Shown: positions 11,701-21,833, numbered from the stretch's first letter. The stretch: DNA of 27,165 nt from Schoenoplectus triqueter (GCA_964058805.1 CAXKVV010001877.1:1-27165); one strand, 5' to 3'. The notes: generated by a model from the letters alone, not told the origin. Translations and numbers: made by a program.

Positions 11701-13897
11701 ACTTTCCTCTCCTTATGTTTGGCTGGAAGGTGGGGCCTGCTCTGGCTTGTGGCAACACCATTGTGCTCAAATCTGCTGAGCAGACTCCTCTAACTGCTGT
11801 TTATGCTGCCAAACTGTTGCATGAGGTCAGTAATAACTCAGTTTTCCATTGTTTAAATTTTGGATAATCCATGGCCTTTTCTGATACTTTGAACATTTCA
11901 GGCGGGCCTTCCTGATGGTGTGCTGAATGTGGTGTCAGGTTTTGGCCCGACTGCCGGTGCTGCCCTTGCTAGCCACATGGATGTCGATAAGGTACATTTG
12001 TAAAACTCATTTGTGAAGATATGCAATTGTCAATATTCAATGGTTGCTTGAAAATGTGTGCTGGAAAGTATATTATCTGGTTGAAGTCACTAAATTCTGC
12101 TATTCAAGTTGCGATATTGAACTTGCAATGGGAAGATGCTACTAAATTTACCAAATGGGTGACAGAGTGTTCTTTTTATTTAGTAGCTTTGTTCATATCC
12201 CATTTCTTAGCATTAATTTTTTTCTTTTTCTTTTAAAAAATATTAGGTTGCTTTCACCGGGTCAACAGACACAGGCAAAATTATACAAGAATTGGCAGCA
12301 AGAAGTAATCTAAAGTCAGTGACACTGGAGCTTGGAGGTAAATCTCCTTTTATTGTCATGGATGATGCTAACGTCGATGATGCTGTTGAGCTTGCACACT
12401 TTGCTCTTTTCTTTAATCAGGTAAAATGGTTGAATCCACCCCACTCCCACCCTTTCCGCTTCTACCCACATCACCAAAAAGCAATAAGGAAATAATAATA
12501 AATTGATAATAATAACAGAAAGCTTACAATAAGAAAGAAGGGTTTTTATTCAAATCCATTCTTTGTATTTTAGGGGCAATGCTGCTGTGCTGGGTCCCGT
12601 ACGTTCGTTCATGAGCGTGTGTATGATGAGTTTGTGGAGAAATCTAAGGCACGTGCCTTGAAACGTGTTGTTGGCGACCCATTCAAGAAGGGAGTAGAAC
12701 AAGGCCCCCAGGTTTGTTTGTTTGTAATCTTCCAAGGTTATTTAACTTCAGAATTCATCCCAATTGTTCCTCCACTAGTTGTCTGTTATTTCGATACAAT
12801 TGTTCCTCTGTCACGGTTGGTAAACTCTAATTTGGTATGTGTGTGCTAGATTAGCATAGCCGCATTTTGGTCCAAAAAATTGTGCGATCAAACCTCATTT
12901 CTCATTGTAGATTTAATGTAGCCTCTGTCAATTGCACAAAGAACTGAACCTGGACATGTAACAAAGAAAATTTGATATTTTCCAGATTGATGGTGAGCAG
13001 TTCAGCAAGATTTTGCGGTACATCAGGTTGGGAGTTGATTCTGGTGGCAACCTTGTGACAGGAGGAGATAGAGCAGGTAGCAAGGGCTTCTACATCCAGC
13101 CCACCATCTTTTCTGATGTCAAGGTAATTTGCCTTCATGAATTCTGTTTCCCCCCTTCCTTTTTTGACATAAAAGATGAAGATTGAGCCATCCAACTTTC
13201 AACTTTCAATGAAAGACTCCCATCTGGGATTCTTTTTCTTTGTTCCTTATAAATCAATTAAGATGTTAGTGGCATTGTTTTTAACTTCTTTTTTTTGTTT
13301 CTTTTCAGGATAACATGGCCATAGCACAAGAGGAGATCTTTGGCCCAGTTCAGTCCATTCTCAAGTTCAAGTGAGTATGATGATTATACATGTAATGCAT
13401 TGTATAAATTGATAAGCCCGTATTAACTGTATGCATGAATTACTCTTAAAACATGCTATTTGGTGTTACCAAATCATAAGGGGCCATGTTTGGTTTCTAT
13501 GGAGTTTTTTATACAAAAGGTTTAACATTTCATACAAGATATATTATGTTAGCTATCTGATTGCAACCCATAGCCAAAAAGAACTTCTCTAGCATATCTC
13601 ATTTTTCATTTTCATTATAACAGGGATCTAAATGAGGTAATACATAGGGCGAATGCATCTCGGTACGGGCTAGCCGCTGGAGTATTCACAAATAACCTTA
13701 ACACAGCAAACACACTGATGCGTGCACTGCGTGTTGGAACAGTTTGGATCAACTGTTTTGATGTGTTTGATGCGGCGATCCCATTTGGCGGTTACAAGAT
13801 GAGTGGTGTTGGCCGAGAGAAGGGCATTGACAGCCTTAAGAACTACCTCGAGGTCAAGGCTGTTGTCTCTCCTTTGAAGAACCCGGCTTGGTTGTAA
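8774..13897 (+). CDS. ALDH2B: Mitochondrial aldehyde dehydrogenase (ALDH2B type), 11 exons
   Basis: NAD-dependent oxidation of aldehydes such as acetaldehyde to acids, probably in the mitochondrial matrix as a homotetramer. Exons: 8774-8861, 9513-9653, 10495-10637, 11082-11235, 11596-11825, 11902-11991, 12247-12420, 12574-12711, 12986-13123, 13309-13370, 13624-13897. All introns are GT-AG, phases agree, and the sum is 1,632 nt (543 residues), a normal length. Residues 1-29 are Arg/Ser/Leu-rich without acids, a typical mitochondrial presequence; cleavage probably falls near RYST (about 42-45). Catalytic residues by family comparison: Asn211 (PWNFP), cofactor-binding Lys234 (GNTIVLK), Glu310 (LELGGKSP) and nucleophile Cys344 (GQCCCAG). 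The protein ends PLKNPAWL, as in plant relatives; maize restorer RF2A belongs to this group. No lesion is seen, so it is probably functional. The exact member (ALDH2B4/B7-like) is not resolved. Confidence 0.95.
8821..9000 (+). repeat. Imperfect 80-bp tandem duplication across exon 1 donor
   Basis: The stretch ending exon 1 and opening intron 1 recurs about 80 bp downstream. CTGCCTAAAGGTTC near 8853 matches CTGCCTAAGGATTC near 8934, and AAGCTGTTAT occurs at 8871 and again at 8951; both copies are followed by T-rich sequence. The first copy carries the inferred donor (G|GTTCAC at 8862). In the second copy the GT has become GA. The frame stays open through both copies to 9028, so an unspliced or alternatively spliced leader could encode an extended hydrophobic N-terminus. 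Confidence 0.8.
11443..11456. repeat. Run of 14 G in intron 4
   Basis: An uninterrupted guanine homopolymer sits in the 360-bp fourth intron, followed by TTTATTTATTTATTTT. Its exact length is likely to be variable and may be imprecise in the assembly. It does not touch a splice signal. Confidence 0.95.
11596..12711 (+). other. ALDH2B: Catalytic core exons 5-8 of the aldehyde dehydrogenase
   Basis: These four exons carry the active-site residues. Exon 5 (residues 176-252) has the oxyanion-hole Asn211 and cofactor Lys234. Exon 6 (253-282) and the start of exon 7 hold the nucleotide-fold segment with FTGSTDTGK. Exon 7 (283-340) contains general base Glu310. Exon 8 (341-386) opens directly on the three-cysteine motif holding Cys344. 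Introns 5, 6 and 7 between them are short (76, 255 and 153 bp). Positions 42 residues above the human ALDH2 numbering agree at all four sites, which supports the start codon and exon choices. Confidence 0.93.
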
Positions 13898-14373
13898 AAA
13901 AGAAAAAGAAAAAAATTGAAGGAAAAATTATGCGTTATACTTGTACTATGCATGAATGCGGGTATCTCTGGCTGTGTAATAATCTGTGCTTTAAGGTAGC
14001 TTCTTTAGCAGTTTCAGATATTTTGTGGATTGTTTAAGGAGCTCTTCTAATTTCTCTACTTGGCTTCATTGCCATTGGATACTGTGCAGGTAATAATACT
14101 AAATCGGTGCTTATTTTGAATATATTTTTATAAACAATATTTAATTATAATGTACATCTGTTATAAAATTGAAAATTTACTATACATTCATCTGACGTAT
14201 TTGAGATACCTTCAATTTTTTTTCAGACTCTAATTCTATGACGTCATATATTAAAATTATTTTTCCTGAAGAACAAGTTAATACATGCCTTTTAATTTTA
14301 GTAAAGAAGCAAACAAAAAAGGAAAAAAAAGTGTTGTACCGTTTGTTAACAACTCGCATCAGTTTCTAATAAC
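13898..14373 (+). terminator. 3' UTR and probable polyadenylation region, then intergenic DNA
   Basis: Sequence after the TAA at 13895-13897 is A-rich, then has a TTGTACTATGCATGAATG stretch and AATAAT at 13978-13983, which fit plant far- and near-upstream polyadenylation elements. Cleavage would fall within a few tens of bases after this. A second candidate is the AT-rich block near 14130. Beyond about 14100 nothing else is recognised before the MITE at 14374. Confidence 0.45.
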
Positions 14374-14915
14374 TACGGCTGTAAACGAGACTAGCTGAGT
14401 TGAGTCTACCTTGTGCTCGGCTCATTAGTTTAATGAGCTGAGTTGAGTTAGCTCATTAATTGCTTCCGAGTCAAAATTTTTGGTTTGAGATCGGCTCATT
14501 AAGTTAACGAGCTAACCGAACTGGCTCGTTAAGACTCATTAAGGCTAATTTAATAGTTAATAATATTTTTTATGATATTTTATATTATAATTTATATAAA
14601 AATTAGTAAAATAACTAATGACAAAATATTTCATATAATTTAATATAATAATTTAAGTACATATCATATTATAAACTATTTATTATACTAAAAATTCATA
14701 ATAAAAATATATAAATAATAAATATTAATAGTTTAACGAGCTAAACGAGCCTAACGAGCCGAGCTGACCTAAGCTCAAACTCAGTTCATTAACTTAACGA
14801 GCTTAACAAACCGATTTGTTAACGACTCGGTTCATTAACGAGCGAGCCAATAACGAACCGATCCCGAACGAGTCACGAGCGAGCCAAGAGCCACAAATTT
14901 TTTTTACCGGCCCTA
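14374..14915. mobile_element. Non-autonomous hAT-type element (542 bp)
   Basis: The element starts TACGGCTGTAAACGAG and ends TTTACCGGCCCTA; the inverted end TAGGGCCGGTAAA matches the start over about a dozen bases with two or three differences. It is flanked by 8-bp repeats CTAATAAC (14366-14373) and CTAATATC (14916-14923), one mismatch, the duplication size of hAT transposons. Both subterminal zones are filled with short GAGC/GCTC and CTCATTAA/TTAACGAG motifs around an AT-rich core (about 14540-14730). No coding capacity is present. Confidence 0.85.
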
Positions 14916-14944
14916 CTAATATCCCTATGTGGCTATGTACCAGC

Positions 14945-15029
14945 TCCTGTAGCTGATGTAAATATAGGCGAGATGTTTAGTTGGAATATTTCATCTGTTG
15001 CATTCTTTGCAGATATTCCACAAAATCGG
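14945..15029 (+). repeat. 85-bp direct repeat, copy A
   Basis: This segment (opening CCTGTAGCTGATGTAAATA) matches copy B at 16541-16624 in the same orientation, with about 80 percent identity by eye. Shared blocks are GCTGATGTAAATA, TTTCATCTGTTG and CAGATATT-CACAAA. It is not part of the flanking MITEs. Neither copy has a recognisable coding frame. Confidence 0.8.
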
Positions 15030-15059
15030 CATGCATTTGCGGTCCACTCAATATTATGG

Positions 15060-15960
15060 ATGGTACAGATAGGGTGGATTATATTCATTTTAGATTATTC
15101 TTATTCATACTTTATTTTTATCCATTAAAATTAGACTTACTCATACCTTACCCTTACCTGTTAAAATAAACGGTTAACGAAACGATAATGAATGCCAACG
15201 AATAATACTAAATGTATTACTTAATTTATTATCATTTATACAAAAAATATGAACTAATTCCGTTCATATAAATACATCTCTATTTTACAAATAAGAAATA
15301 AAAATATAACTATGCAATCAATTCTAACTTGAATAATTTCAAAATAAATAAATTAAAAAATAAGATCTCTTGTCAAACTCTTTAGTAGAAAATAAAATAA
15401 ATTAAAAGAAAAAATAATATCTTGATTAAAATAAAATCTAATATTTTCTCATTCAATCATTTTAATAAATATTCTACTAAATATTATTCAAACATTATAA
15501 TTTATAAGATGATTAAATTTGAAAAAGATAATAATTATAATTTATAGTAATTAACTCATAGAAATCGGGGCAACTAACATACATATTTTTTTATTTTGGT
15601 AAATAAAATTTAAAAAATAGGGAATTGGTAATAATACCCTGAAGTTGTGCGCTAATGGCCTAGACCGAGTTTGAAACTACTAGCCAGTAGCGCATAACTT
15701 CGGAGTGTTCTTATTAATTTTTTTTATTTTATTTATCAAAATAAAAAATTAATACAAGATAATTATATTGGAAATAATATAAATTATTTTCTTAATAATT
15801 TACTATATAGGGCAAACTGGTACGAAATGACCTTTATCCATACCTTTACCCATTTATTTAATAAAATAAAAAGTTTACCCTTTATCCATATCAAATAAAT
15901 TAATGAAAATAAATTACTCATAACCATCTTATCAAATACGATATGAATCAAATAAATGAG
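15060..15960. mobile_element. Probable decayed non-autonomous element
   Basis: GGATGGTACAGATAGGGTGG near 15057, the CATACCTTACCCTTACC-like motifs near 15140, and CCATACCTTTACCC with TTTACCCTTTATCC near 15840-15890 are short repeated motifs at the two sides of an AT-rich block. This is typical of subterminal regions of plant hAT-like elements. No clean terminal repeat or target duplication was found. The foldback at 15585-15751 lies inside it and may be a later insertion. Confidence 0.35.
15585..15751. repeat. Foldback element with 70-bp arms
   Basis: The left arm (about 15585-15659) and right arm (about 15684-15751) are reverse complements with scattered mismatches and small gaps. Both contain TTTTTTATTTTG-TAAATAAAAT on the outside and GAAGTT-TGCGCTA on the inside. 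The loop is about 25 nt. It is a hairpin-type MITE or its terminal remnant; there is no coding capacity. Confidence 0.75.
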
Positions 15961-16167
15961 TAAAAGAATATCATTGAAGCATATGATCCTGAACCAAAAA
16001 TCATAAGCATCATCTTGCTAGCAAAGCATGTGTGGTCTCCAAAATTTTTTTTAATCTATTTTGGTCGTTAATAAAAAAAAACAGCTAGTTAAATTATTAA
16101 AAAAAATCATAAAATGCGTGCCAGAAAACGAACTGCAAAATTGTTCGCTCTATATGAATTGTTCCCG

Positions 16168-16385
16168 TAATTTATTTATGGGCGCTGAAAAGCAATCGAC
16201 ACTACAATTGATATCAAGTGAAATAAATTATAATTTGCAATAATTTAATCATTCAATTTATTTTATATAATATTTTTATCATTCAATATTGTTGTTATAT
16301 AAAATAAAATTATTGCAAATTATAATTTATTTCACTTGACATCAATTGTAGTGTCGATTGCGTATCAGCACCCATAAATAAATTA
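16168..16385. repeat. Foldback MITE with 79-bp arms, 95 percent matched
   Basis: Arms 16168-16246 and 16307-16385 are reverse complements with 4 mismatches in 79 positions. The probable terminal repeat begins at GGGCGCTGA (left) and, inverted, GGGTGCTGA (right), with CAATCGACACTACAATTG inside. The 60-nt centre contains a further short inverted pair (TTATTTTATATAA). The flanks TAATTTATTTAT and ATAAATAAATTA are themselves inverted, so the true ends and target duplication are ambiguous and the superfamily is not assigned. Confidence 0.85.
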
Positions 16386-16540
16386 TTGATGTATCATGCA
16401 TGATGTTTCGGTTTTAATTTGTTACAACTTTCCTCCCTCTGGGATCAATTGTCAATGCTGGAGTCGTTAAATATTATGTGACGTGACAAATTATAAAAAA
16501 TAAATAAAGGTGTAATGTAATCGTACCCTTTTCAAACCTT

Positions 16541-16624
16541 CCTGTTGCTGATGTAAATAAAAGCGAGAAGTTCAATCGGAATTTTCATCTGTTGTGGCCT
16601 TTCCAGATATTTCACAAACCGCGG
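16541..16624 (+). repeat. Direct repeat, copy B
   Basis: This is the second copy of the segment at 14945-15029, about 1.6 kb downstream in the same orientation. It opens CCTGTTGCTGATGTAAATA. Both copies lie in the interval between the aldehyde dehydrogenase and the large hAT element. Confidence 0.8.
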
Positions 16625-16670
16625 AAAGTGTTGGAAAAAAATACCAGCACTCTGCAAGTCTCTATATAAA

Positions 16671-16707
16671 TTATAATATAATATAATATAATATAATATA
16701 ATATATA
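16671..16707. repeat. (TATAA)n microsatellite
   Basis: About seven uninterrupted pentanucleotide units are directly visible, ending in ATATATAAC. Confidence 0.9.
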
Positions 16708-16845
16708 ACAATCAGTCAAGGACGATTTATTGCGCCAAAAGGTCCTGTCAGTCTGAACTCTGATGTACTCTAAAGCTACATTGCCTGCTGCTTTGAAATA
16801 AACATTACTGCACGCAAGTGTCCTGATGGATGGTTATATATGCAA

Positions 16846-17055
16846 TAGCGTTTTAAAAAAACCCGTCAGAACGGAAAAAACCCGACCCGCTGAATCCGTC
16901 TTCGCGACCTGCTAGAATCGGTGGATCTAGCACGGAAGCGGATACAAAATTTTGAAAAAAAATCATCTGAAACCCGACCTGACCTGCCCCGAAAAACCCG
17001 TCCCCTTTACTCGGCCACCCGACCCGCTGAACCCGTCAAACCCGACCCAATATCG
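16846..17055. mobile_element. Left terminal region of a large hAT element
   Basis: Starting near TAGCGTTTTAAAAAAACCCG, this region is packed with CCCGACCCG, CCCGTC and CCCGCTGAA-type motifs, at about 16861-16905, 16975-17000 and 17010-17055. Dense GC-rich subterminal repeats of this kind are characteristic of hAT termini. They lie about 0.8 kb upstream of a hAT transposase reading in the same direction. The partner end is beyond the window, so neither the exact first base nor a target duplication can be confirmed. Confidence 0.6.
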
Positions 17056-17099
17056 GCTAAAATAAAAAAAATCGAAAAAAATAAAAAATAATTCAAAAA

Positions 17100-17875
17100 A
17101 AATAAAAAATCATAATTCAAAATTTTTCTTATAAATGCTCTCCATTCCATCTCATTTCCTCACACAAACAACTTCATTATATCTCTCTTCTCAATTCTCC
17201 AAACCAAAATCTCTCTCGTTAATCGTTAGATATTAGCAATCATCTAATTATATTACTATAGTAATTTTGTTATATTATCCAGAAAAAATCAAAAATATTT
17301 ATATTAGTGTTATTTAGTTATTATTTTCCATTTAGCATTCGTTATATTATCTCTCATTAATTCATTTTAAAGTTGCGGATTTTCGGCAATATTTCGATTC
17401 CGACAAAAAAAAGTTGGTTATTACTTATTAGTGCATATTATATTTTATAATTATTATCTTGTAATTAGTTTATATTTTTGTATAATAATTAATTTTTTAA
17501 AATATATATTTACATTCTTTTTTTGTCATTCGTTTTCTTTAATTAGTTTTTATTACGTTCTTTTTTGTTGTAATTAGTTATATTTTTAGTTAGTTTTTAT
17601 TACATTCTTTATTATTTTATAATTAGTTATACTTTTTGTAATTATTGTTTGTCATTCTTTTCTTTATTTTTAATTAGTTTTTGTTAGTTATTTTTATAGA
17701 ACATTCTTGAATAATTGTTTTTTAAATAAATATTTACATTTTTATTTTTGTAATTAGTTTCTTTTAATTATTTTTTTACTGTATTATTTAATTTTTGTTA
17801 CATTCTTTAATTTTTGTTATATTTTTTAAAATTTATTCTTTAATTTTTGTTACATTCTTTTTTTAGCAATATCAA
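17100..17875 (+). other. hAT 5' leader, AT-rich, possible leader intron
   Basis: This stretch between the hAT terminus and the transposase start has no coding capacity. It is very T-rich, with loosely repeated TTAGTTTTTATTAC-TTCTTT units about 50 bp apart at 17540-17640 and weaker copies to 17860. It ends TTCTTTTTTTAG just before the first ATG (17876), which resembles a 3' splice site, so a 5'-leader intron is plausible but no donor is certain. Confidence 0.45.
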
Positions 17876-19466
17876 ATGACATCTCCCAATCCCTCTCATG
17901 CCGAAGAAATGACACATCAGTTGAGCGTTGAAATTTTCGGTGAAGAAATGCCACGTTCTAACCCTCCGAACTCATACTATCAACAAAATCCTAACCATCT
18001 GCATCCTTATTATCAATAAATTTCATCACAACAATATTATCCATCACAATCGTAAATTACTTATTTTAGAGCTAGACAATGTTCGACCTCATATCCTTCA
18101 AGTTTTCAATATCCCTCAAGCTCTCAAAATCCCTCAAGTTCGCAATATAATATCGATACAACAAATAATATTGGACTTCCACCGCTACATCCAACGAGTG
18201 CGGGATGTTCCATGCAAACACCCGACTCAAGCGTCCCAGAATCCCCGGTCGAATCGAGAACTGATAAGCGAAGGAAGAGATTTTCCCCAACTTATGACGC
18301 ACCTTGGTGACGTTACTATAAAAAAACTTTAGGTCCCGACGGGGTTCTAATCAATGCACGATGCAAGATAAGTAATTGTAAAATTTCATATAATTATGTA
18401 ATAAAAATGATTTAAGTCAATTTAAAAAACATGCCGATAAACACATGGCAAAATAATGAAGAACCCCAAGAAAGACCCGATATCCGTATGGTACAAAGTT
18501 ATTTGAACTCGGACGATACTAGAACACTTGCCAAATATGACGAAAAAAGAACAACCAATAAGTATGACATATTATTTTGATTTTGCCCGATTGATAATTA
18601 GGGGTTGTGGTCAACCATTATATAAAAGTTTCCATCATAACAAAATGGTATCCGAGTTAAAAAAAACAATATGTTGAACAAAAAAGTGAATTATTAGCCA
18701 TATTTATAGTCGCAACAAATAAAATATCAATTACATCAGATATATGAACCGTCGATAAATATGGTCTTAGTTATAGTCGTGTTACCTCACATTATATTGA
18801 TCATGATTGAATCTTACAAAAAAAAAGTTTTAAGTTTTTTTAACCATGAATTATTCGTACACCGCACAAATTATTTATCAAGTCATTATAAATGTATTGC
18901 GTGAGTATAATTTGAAAAGAGATTTAGAAAATAAAATATTTTTAATTTCTTTTGATAATGCAAGCAACAATATTAAATCTATTGATTTATTTACCCGTGC
19001 AGTAAATCCAATTATGGACGGTAGAATGTTTCATAAAAAATGTGCATGTCATATTTTAAGTTTAACTGTTAATGTTGGTTTGAAGACAAATTCAATTAAT
19101 AATTTAATTTGCAAATTTAAAGATGATCTTCATCATATTTATTCTAATAATATAAGAAAACAAGATTTGCATGCCTTGTGTGGACGATTAAATTTAAGCA
19201 AGTTAAGAGTATCGTGGGATATAGATATACGTTGGAATTCAACGTATAAAATGCTACACCGCGTCCTTCCATACAAACATGATATAAGTGAGACCCTACG
19301 TAACTCACCCGAGGGATTATCCTTATTGTGCTCAACGGGAGAATGAGACCAACTCGAACCACTTCGCACATTTCTAGAAGTTTTCTTCAACGCAATGATC
19401 CAACTATCATGTTCATACACACCATCCGTGCATCAGTTGCTTCAATATCTCTATTTGATATCCAAG
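17876..19466 (+). pseudogene. hAT (BED zinc-finger) transposase, broken first exon
   Basis: A degraded hAT-superfamily transposase. The ATG at 17876 opens a Ser/Gln-rich N-terminus. A basic KRRKRF segment lies near 18265. BED zinc-finger remains follow: ARCKISNCK near 18355 and, in another frame, HADKH at 18430-18444. Next come FARLIIRGCGQPLY at about 18580 and TSD-x-TVDKYG near 18740. The best stretch is 18846-19343, with the hAT signatures SFDNASNN, CACHILSLTV and RWNSTY. The same frame continues past a stop at 19344 to SYTPSVHQLLQYLYLISK, ending at AAG|GT (19466/19467). Lesions are stops at 18017, 18050, 18309, about 18745, 18809 and 19344, plus frameshifts near 18420-18600 and 18835. It is non-functional. 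Confidence 0.85.
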
Positions 19467-19525
19467 GTTTATTTTCTTTTCGTCTCTATACTTATTTCGT
19501 TCAAAATTTCAAATTATTTCATTAC

Positions 19526-21338
19526 TGTTTACCCCTGAAAATTCGGGGAATTAAAAAGCAACTTGGGACAAAAGATTCAAAAATTTAAAGAGAAATTTTA
19601 AAAACCCGAAGAGGCTTAATTCAAGTCCAAAAGCACCAAGAAAAAAAAAAGAAGAATTCATAGAAATGCACAAAAAAATAAAAATTCTTAAGAAAAGAAT
19701 TAAATGCCGAAGCTCTATAAATTCAAATCAAAATTCAAATTCAAATTCAAAATTCTGAGAATTTTCATATATTACTTGATAATTTTAGAGTTACGAAAGT
19801 CAAATGAATTCTAAATTATCGATTAATATAATGAAAAATCAATTGATTAAGCGTTAAAAAATTAATTGATGCTTGACCAAGGAAAAAAATGGTAAATAAA
19901 AATTACCATAATTTTTGTTATATTTCAAGGAATTTTTGAGCAAATTTTGGTGTAATTTGGACATAGAGATCTTTGAGAAACAATTTAAAAACAAAAGAGA
20001 AATAAGAAAATCAGTAAATGGAGGGCTCCAATTAAGAATTAAAATAGAGAGGGCTAAATTCAAAAATTCCCATGTAGCTACAGTACGCGATTTCCCCACT
20101 ATTTCAAAACCGAAAATGGAGCCTATGTCCCGTGCGACGAAAACCCACATATTATATATACCGTTGGAAAGAACACAGAGAGGAGAACATAATGAGATAA
20201 AGAACTTGCAAAAAGGTTGAGCGGTTTGAGAGAAAACTGAAGGAGAATTTTCCGATAAAAAATTTAATCGATTAATCGAAGGCATAATTGATTAAATTGA
20301 CATTTCAAACACTTTCTCCATGGTCACATGAGATTGTTTGAGGGCTTGGTTGAATTTCATAAGCTTTAAATTGGTGAGATAACAAACTCGCAAATCGGGT
20401 CAAAAACCGAGTTGGTCAAACTCTATATCGGAGCATTCTATTGATTGAATAAACATTATAGATCAATTTTTGGGATCAATTAGATGCTAATCAAGTTTTG
20501 AAACACAAGAAATAATGAAGAAATGAAGGAGAACGACTATGATGCTTGAAATCGGGTTTGAAGGTAATAACGGGTCTTGGGTGCATAATTGGAATCCGGT
20601 AAGGTCTAAAATGCAGGAAGAGAGTGACAAGAACGTGTTTGAAGCTCTACAACCTTCTAGAAGTCCCTAAAATCATCTGGTGACCAAGTGGTGGTTAGGG
20701 ATGATAAATTTATAAAATTTCAGCAAACATAACAAACTCCACTTGTGCTCTCAGCTGTTAGAGCATATTTAAACACTTAGAACTAGTCTAATACACCATA
20801 AAACGTTAAGAAGAGTATGAGAAGATGAATGAAGAAAGTTGGTGCATAAATTGTTGAAAGAAAAGTCAAACTGATCTTATACACCCATCTACCACCCCAT
20901 AGGCCTGTTTAAACCCCTCTTCTCCTTCAAACAAGACAACACAACCTATCCAAAGTTGAATGTTAATTCAAAACGCTGTCAAAACCAATTGAAGCTCAAA
21001 TTAGATACAAAATAAGATCCAATCTTTGAGTTGAGATCAAAATTAAGCCCAAAGATACAAGATTCAATCAATTCCCTCTTATACTCAATCTACAAATTAG
21101 ATCTAAGTAGGCATATATCATGTAAATATAGATATGAAGAGTGTATTGGAGCTTGTAATTTTGATTCGTGCAATAAAAATGAAAAATTTCATGTGCAAAT
21201 TGATTTTTTTTTTTATGTTTATATTTTACAATTTGATCTTTTTTATTTTTTTCTTTTGGCTCAAATCTCCATAAAAATATCATTGAATGTTAGATTGAGG
21301 CTAAATGATGTATTTAAATCATTTAAGATCAATGAATC
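19526..21338. mobile_element. LTR-retroelement-like non-coding DNA, left part
   Basis: The block begins TGTTTACCCCTGAAAATTCG directly after ATTAC, as an LTR would. It contains text typical of plant LTR or leader regions, such as CCCATGTAGCTACAGTACGC at about 20070 and TATATACCGTTGGAAAG near 20153, but no domain-bearing frame. I could not find a second copy of its first bases in the window, so LTR status is unproven. Short open frames here (for example 19915-20220) show no recognisable motif. Confidence 0.45.
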
Positions 21339-21370
21339 TATTTGCCATCAGTATTGTAAAGAACCTGTGA

Positions 21371-21577
21371 GCCGTTGAGAAAGAAATTGACTTGGTCAAA
21401 TGGTGCGGAAAGAAAGAGTTCGCCGAGTCAATGAAATTTGGCTTTGAGTTTAAGGAAGATGTGAAGGCCCGCTGGGAAATCATATTGGGCCAAATGGAAG
21501 GAATAAATGCTGAAGAACTGGAGAAGCGTCCATAGACCGTTGAAGAGAAGTTGTTCAGCGTCAGACCTTCTGAATAA
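21371..21577 (+). pseudogene. C-terminal coding fragment of an unidentified cellular gene, inside the LTR
   Basis: An open frame of 54 codons (21371-21532) encodes a charged, Trp-containing segment (for example LVKWCGKKEFAESM and FKEDVKARWEIIL) unlike retrotransposon proteins I know. It meets a TAG at 21533, one transition from CAG. The same frame then continues 13 codons (TVEEKLFSVRPSE) to a TAA at 21575-21577, after which the sequence turns AT-rich like a 3' UTR. The second part lies within the repeated LTR and also occurs at 24308-24352. I do not recognise the parent gene. The alternative is an LTR-encoded frame of no significance. Confidence 0.45.
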
Positions 21578-21831
21578 GCCGTTTATATGTCTATTTTGTT
21601 TTATTCTCATTAGATAAGTATAAATTGTAATTTTCGTTTCATTAGCGTTATGATGATAATGATGATTGTTGAACTCAAAATATATTTTCTATTACTCTTT
21701 ATTATCCACAGTCTGTAATCTCTCTATCAGATCATATTAATAAATTCTTATTTCATCCCTAATTATTCTTCTTTCTTCAATTCTTATAAATTTCATTTTA
21801 AACTGTAATTGGTCTCAAGAAGATCATTACA
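21531..21831 (+). repeat. 5' LTR (repeated portion)
   Basis: This segment is shared with 24306-24607. It ends CATTACA immediately before the primer-binding site, which fixes its 3' boundary. The left boundary is where similarity stops. It does not begin with TG, which suggests that the true LTR start is further left. Confidence 0.85.
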
Positions 21832-21833
21832 AT

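Noticed and set aside
12902..13195. 97-codon minus-strand frame across aldehyde dehydrogenase exon 9
   Set aside because: It is antisense to a confidently assigned exon and has no independent support.
16061..16243. 60-codon frame before the foldback MITE
   Set aside because: It runs into the left arm of the inverted repeat and has no recognisable motif.
18072..18332. Open frames in other phases over the hAT N-terminus (both strands)
   Set aside because: The frame from 17876 carries the Ser/Gln-rich and basic segments expected of hAT proteins; the others are shadows.
19854..20285. 143-codon minus-strand frame and overlapping 101-codon plus-strand frame
   Set aside because: Neither shows a motif, and they overlap each other within LTR-like non-coding sequence.
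21068..21378. 115-codon plus-strand and 71-codon minus-strand frames just left of the Ty3/gypsy element
   Set aside because: They are low complexity (Lys/Asn or Phe/Leu rich) and reflect AT content; the plus-strand frame is out of phase with the gene fragment at 21371.
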